From assembly GCA_003644405.1 (NCBI GenBank), contig QNCE01000022.1, positions 1 to 15,603 on the forward strand: DNA of 15,603 nt, written 5' to 3'. A program made the position numbers and the translations under genes. This document shows, in pieces, positions 13,816-15,603 of this stretch; the stretch's first letter is position 1; each line of letters begins with the position of its first letter. The stretch comes from Candidatus Omnitrophota bacterium. GTDB lineage: Bacteria > Omnitrophota > Gorgyraeia > Duberdicusellales > 4484-171. The notes under the pieces are model-generated. The model made no database searches. It was not told the origin of the DNA and was given only the letters and a program-made list of their open reading frames with translations.

Positions 13816-15014
13816 TGGGGAATTTTTTTAAGAGACCTTCTTTCTTTCTTATCTTAAGTATCTTAAGTATAAGTGTGGGAATTTTTGCTTTTTTAGGTTA
13901 CCAAAGAGTTTCAATAAACTCAAAGGCCAATACGGGGTGTCTTCAGTTAGTTGAGGACTATACCAATTTAGTTAAGGAGTTAGCAGAGTTTAAAGCCAAA
14001 GCAGATTCTTTAGAAGTAGACAATAAGATGTTAGTTGAAGAAATGAATCGTTTAGAGAAGCAGTTAAAGGAAGTTAAGTCAGCAAAGGAAGAGGTCATTA
14101 AACAGCTTCTTGTTTTGAAAAAAGAGTGTTCCAGAAAAGAAAAGGAGTACCATTCTCTTAGAGAGAGAGTACAGATTTTAGAGAAAGAGAAAAAGAAATT
14201 ATCTCAGGACAATGTAGCTTTAAATAATGTGGTGAAAAAATTAGAAAGAGACTTAACTCAGTATAAGAGCAGGTTAGAAGAGTATAAAAAAAAGGTGGCT
14301 AAAGAGAGTGAGCTTCCGGAGGATATCAAGGAACTTAAGAGTGTGTTAGAAGAAAAGAGAAGAAAGTTTTTCCAAGGATATATGGAGCTACAGAAGAGGG
14401 CACTTACTTTAGAAAAAGAAAATCAGCGGCTTACTAACCTTCTTAAGAAAACCCAGGAAGAGCTCGCTAAATTGGAGAAAGAAAACAAAGAGCTTAATTC
14501 TTCCTTAAAGAGGCAAAAAGTCTTACTAGCTGAGATAGAAACTGATAGAGATTTCTACAAAATAGAGGGAGAAAAATCTAGAATAGAACTTAAAAAGTGT
14601 AATCAGAGCCTTTTTCAACTCCAAAGTAAATACAGTGCTGTTTTAAGAGAAAATCAGGATCTTAAAGCAAAAATTGAGGTTATGCCCCGTAAACTTATGG
14701 AGCTGTCTCAATTAAATAAAGAACTTCTTAAAGAGAAAGCACGTCTCCACTATAACTTAGGGGTTTTTTACACCCAAAGAGGAGAGTACAAAAAAGCAAT
14801 TAAAGAATTTCAAGAAGTTTTGAAGATAGATCCTAACGATGCTGATACGCATTATAATTTAGGAGTAATATACTCTGAGTATGAGATAGATAATGAAAAA
14901 GCAGTGGATCATTTCAGAAAGTACTTAGGGTTAGCTCCTCAAGATATCTACGCTGACAAAGTAAGAGAGTATCTTGTTTCTCAAGAAGTGGTTAAGGGGG
15001 ATGAAGCTAAATGA
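13815..15014 (+). CDS. Membrane-anchored coiled-coil protein with C-terminal TPR repeats
   Basis: The 399-residue protein has a signal anchor (about 9-29, SFFLILSILSISVGIFAFLGY), a very long charged coiled coil (about 42-305, rich in Leu/Lys/Glu heptads), and two tetratricopeptide repeats (about 311-342, LHYNLGVFYTQRGEYKKAIKEF, and 345-378, HYNLGVIYSEYEIDNEKAVDHF). The topology predicts a periplasmic rod tipped with a TPR protein-binding module. Its place between two secretin genes (1-nt overlap with the first, ATGA overlap with the second) suggests that it spans the periplasm and organises or spaces the secretin complexes, a job comparable to TPR pilotins such as PilF/PilW. I do not recognise a named family, so the role is inferred. 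Confidence 0.8.
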   Translation: MGNFFKRPSFFLILSILSISVGIFAFLGYQRVSINSKANTGCLQLVEDYTNLVKELAEFKAKADSLEVDNKMLVEEMNRLEKQLKEVKSAKEEVIKQLLVLKKECSRKEKEYHSLRERVQILEKEKKKLSQDNVALNNVVKKLERDLTQYKSRLEEYKKKVAKESELPEDIKELKSVLEEKRRKFFQGYMELQKRALTLEKENQRLTNLLKKTQEELAKLEKENKELNSSLKRQKVLLAEIETDRDFYKIEGEKSRIELKKCNQSLFQLQSKYSAVLRENQDLKAKIEVMPRKLMELSQLNKELLKEKARLHYNLGVFYTQRGEYKKAIKEFQEVLKIDPNDADTHYNLGVIYSEYEIDNEKAVDHFRKYLGLAPQDIYADKVREYLVSQEVVKGDEAK

Positions 15015-15603
15015 GAAAAGTTATTATCTCTTTTATAATTTTGTCAATTTTAATAATCTATCCAGGGTTTCCTTTCTCTCCTAAAGAGGAGAGTGATAAA
15101 TTATCTAAAAGGATTTCTTTAAATTTCCAAAATATCGACATTATAGAAGCATTAAAATATCTTGCTATAAAAGGGGGGATAAACATTATTCCTACCAGAA
15201 AAGTTTCAGGGAGGGTAACTCTTAAGGTAGATAATGCTCCTCTAAAGGATATTTTTGATATTATGCTCCGCTCTAATAATTTAGCCTACGATAAGAGAGG
15301 GAGTATCTATAATGTGATGACTGAAGAAGAGTATAAAGTTCTCTATGGTAAGAGTTTTTCTGATACTAGGAAAGTGAAAGTATTCCATCTTACTTACGCT
15401 ATACCAGAGCAGATTATGAAACTCTGTGAGAATATGAAAAGTGAGATTGGAAAGATATTTTTGGATTCTGAATCGGGTAGTTTAGTAGTAATTGATACTC
15501 CTCAGAATATAGAAGAGATAAGCAAAGCTATAGAAGATATAGAGAGCAAAAAAACGGTGATTAAAGTATTTGATTTAAAGTACGCTAATGCTAAAGTTAT
15601 AGC
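15011..15603 (+). CDS. Second secretin, tandem paralogue (partial, runs off the window)
   Basis: ATG 15011 overlaps the previous stop as ATGA. The visible 197 residues start with a signal peptide (MRKVIISFIILSILIIYPG), then an STN domain (RISLNFQNIDIIEALKYL) and the beginning of the secretin N repeats. Over about 145 residues I count about 94 identities (two thirds) with the secretin at 12076, including runs such as KVSGRVTLKVDN, LAYDKRG and IYNVMTEEEYK. The two genes therefore arose by duplication. The spacer between signal peptide and STN domain is shorter in this copy. The secretin barrel lies beyond the window, so I cannot tell whether it is a full channel or a truncated N-domain protein. 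Confidence 0.9.
   Translation, partial: MRKVIISFIILSILIIYPGFPFSPKEESDKLSKRISLNFQNIDIIEALKYLAIKGGINIIPTRKVSGRVTLKVDNAPLKDIFDIMLRSNNLAYDKRGSIYNVMTEEEYKVLYGKSFSDTRKVKVFHLTYAIPEQIMKLCENMKSEIGKIFLDSESGSLVVIDTPQNIEEISKAIEDIESKKTVIKVFDLKYANAKVI

Noticed and set aside
1..15603. CRISPR arrays, insertion sequences, prophage genes or attachment sites.
   Set aside because: No regularly spaced repeats, transposase, integrase or terminal inverted repeats are seen. The only long repeat is the paralogous secretin pair.

Overview
The window comes from an AT-rich bacterium. Secretin genes imply a two-membrane (diderm) cell envelope. The phylum cannot be fixed from the sequence alone; the mixture of genes would suit an uncultured candidate-phylum lineage. 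Nearly all genes lie on the + strand, are packed with overlaps of 1-40 nt, and form two transcription units. Only the first 47 bases hold the start of a divergent minus-strand gene.

Region 1 (about 147-10174) is a pyrimidine biosynthesis cluster. It starts with a near-consensus sigma-70-type promoter, a PyrR-binding RNA hairpin, a short leader ORF and an intrinsic terminator that the leader ORF runs straight through. Then follow pyrR, pyrB (aspartate carbamoyltransferase), pyrC (dihydroorotase), a Mut7-C/zinc-ribbon protein, a PHP-family endonuclease Q (EndoQ) that ends in a beta-clamp-binding-like motif, a small flavodoxin-like protein, tRNA-Arg(CCG), a SLOG/LOG-like Rossmann protein, carA and carB. 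The enzymes carry glutamine, bicarbonate, ATP and aspartate to dihydroorotate (CarAB, PyrB, PyrC). No pyrD, pyrE or pyrF is present. An in-frame TAA interrupts carB at codon 963, inside the C-terminal allosteric (MGS) domain. The rest of that domain stays open and recognisable downstream, in the same frame.

Region 2 (about 10255-15603, running off the end) begins with a second good promoter and a very small MerR-type DNA-binding protein. It continues with a GspA/ExeA-like AAA+ ATPase, a single-pass membrane protein with a GspC/PilP-like homology-region domain, a secretin, a membrane-anchored coiled-coil/TPR protein, and a second secretin that is a close tandem paralogue of the first and is cut by the window edge. 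This looks like an envelope-spanning type II secretion / type IV pilus-related assembly module with two outer-membrane secretins.

The points most worth a second look are the leader that merges a PyrR site with a pyrBI/Thermus-style leader-peptide attenuator, the split carB, the clamp-motif EndoQ placed under pyrimidine control, a Mut7-C protein without the usual PIN acidic residues, and the tandem secretins.
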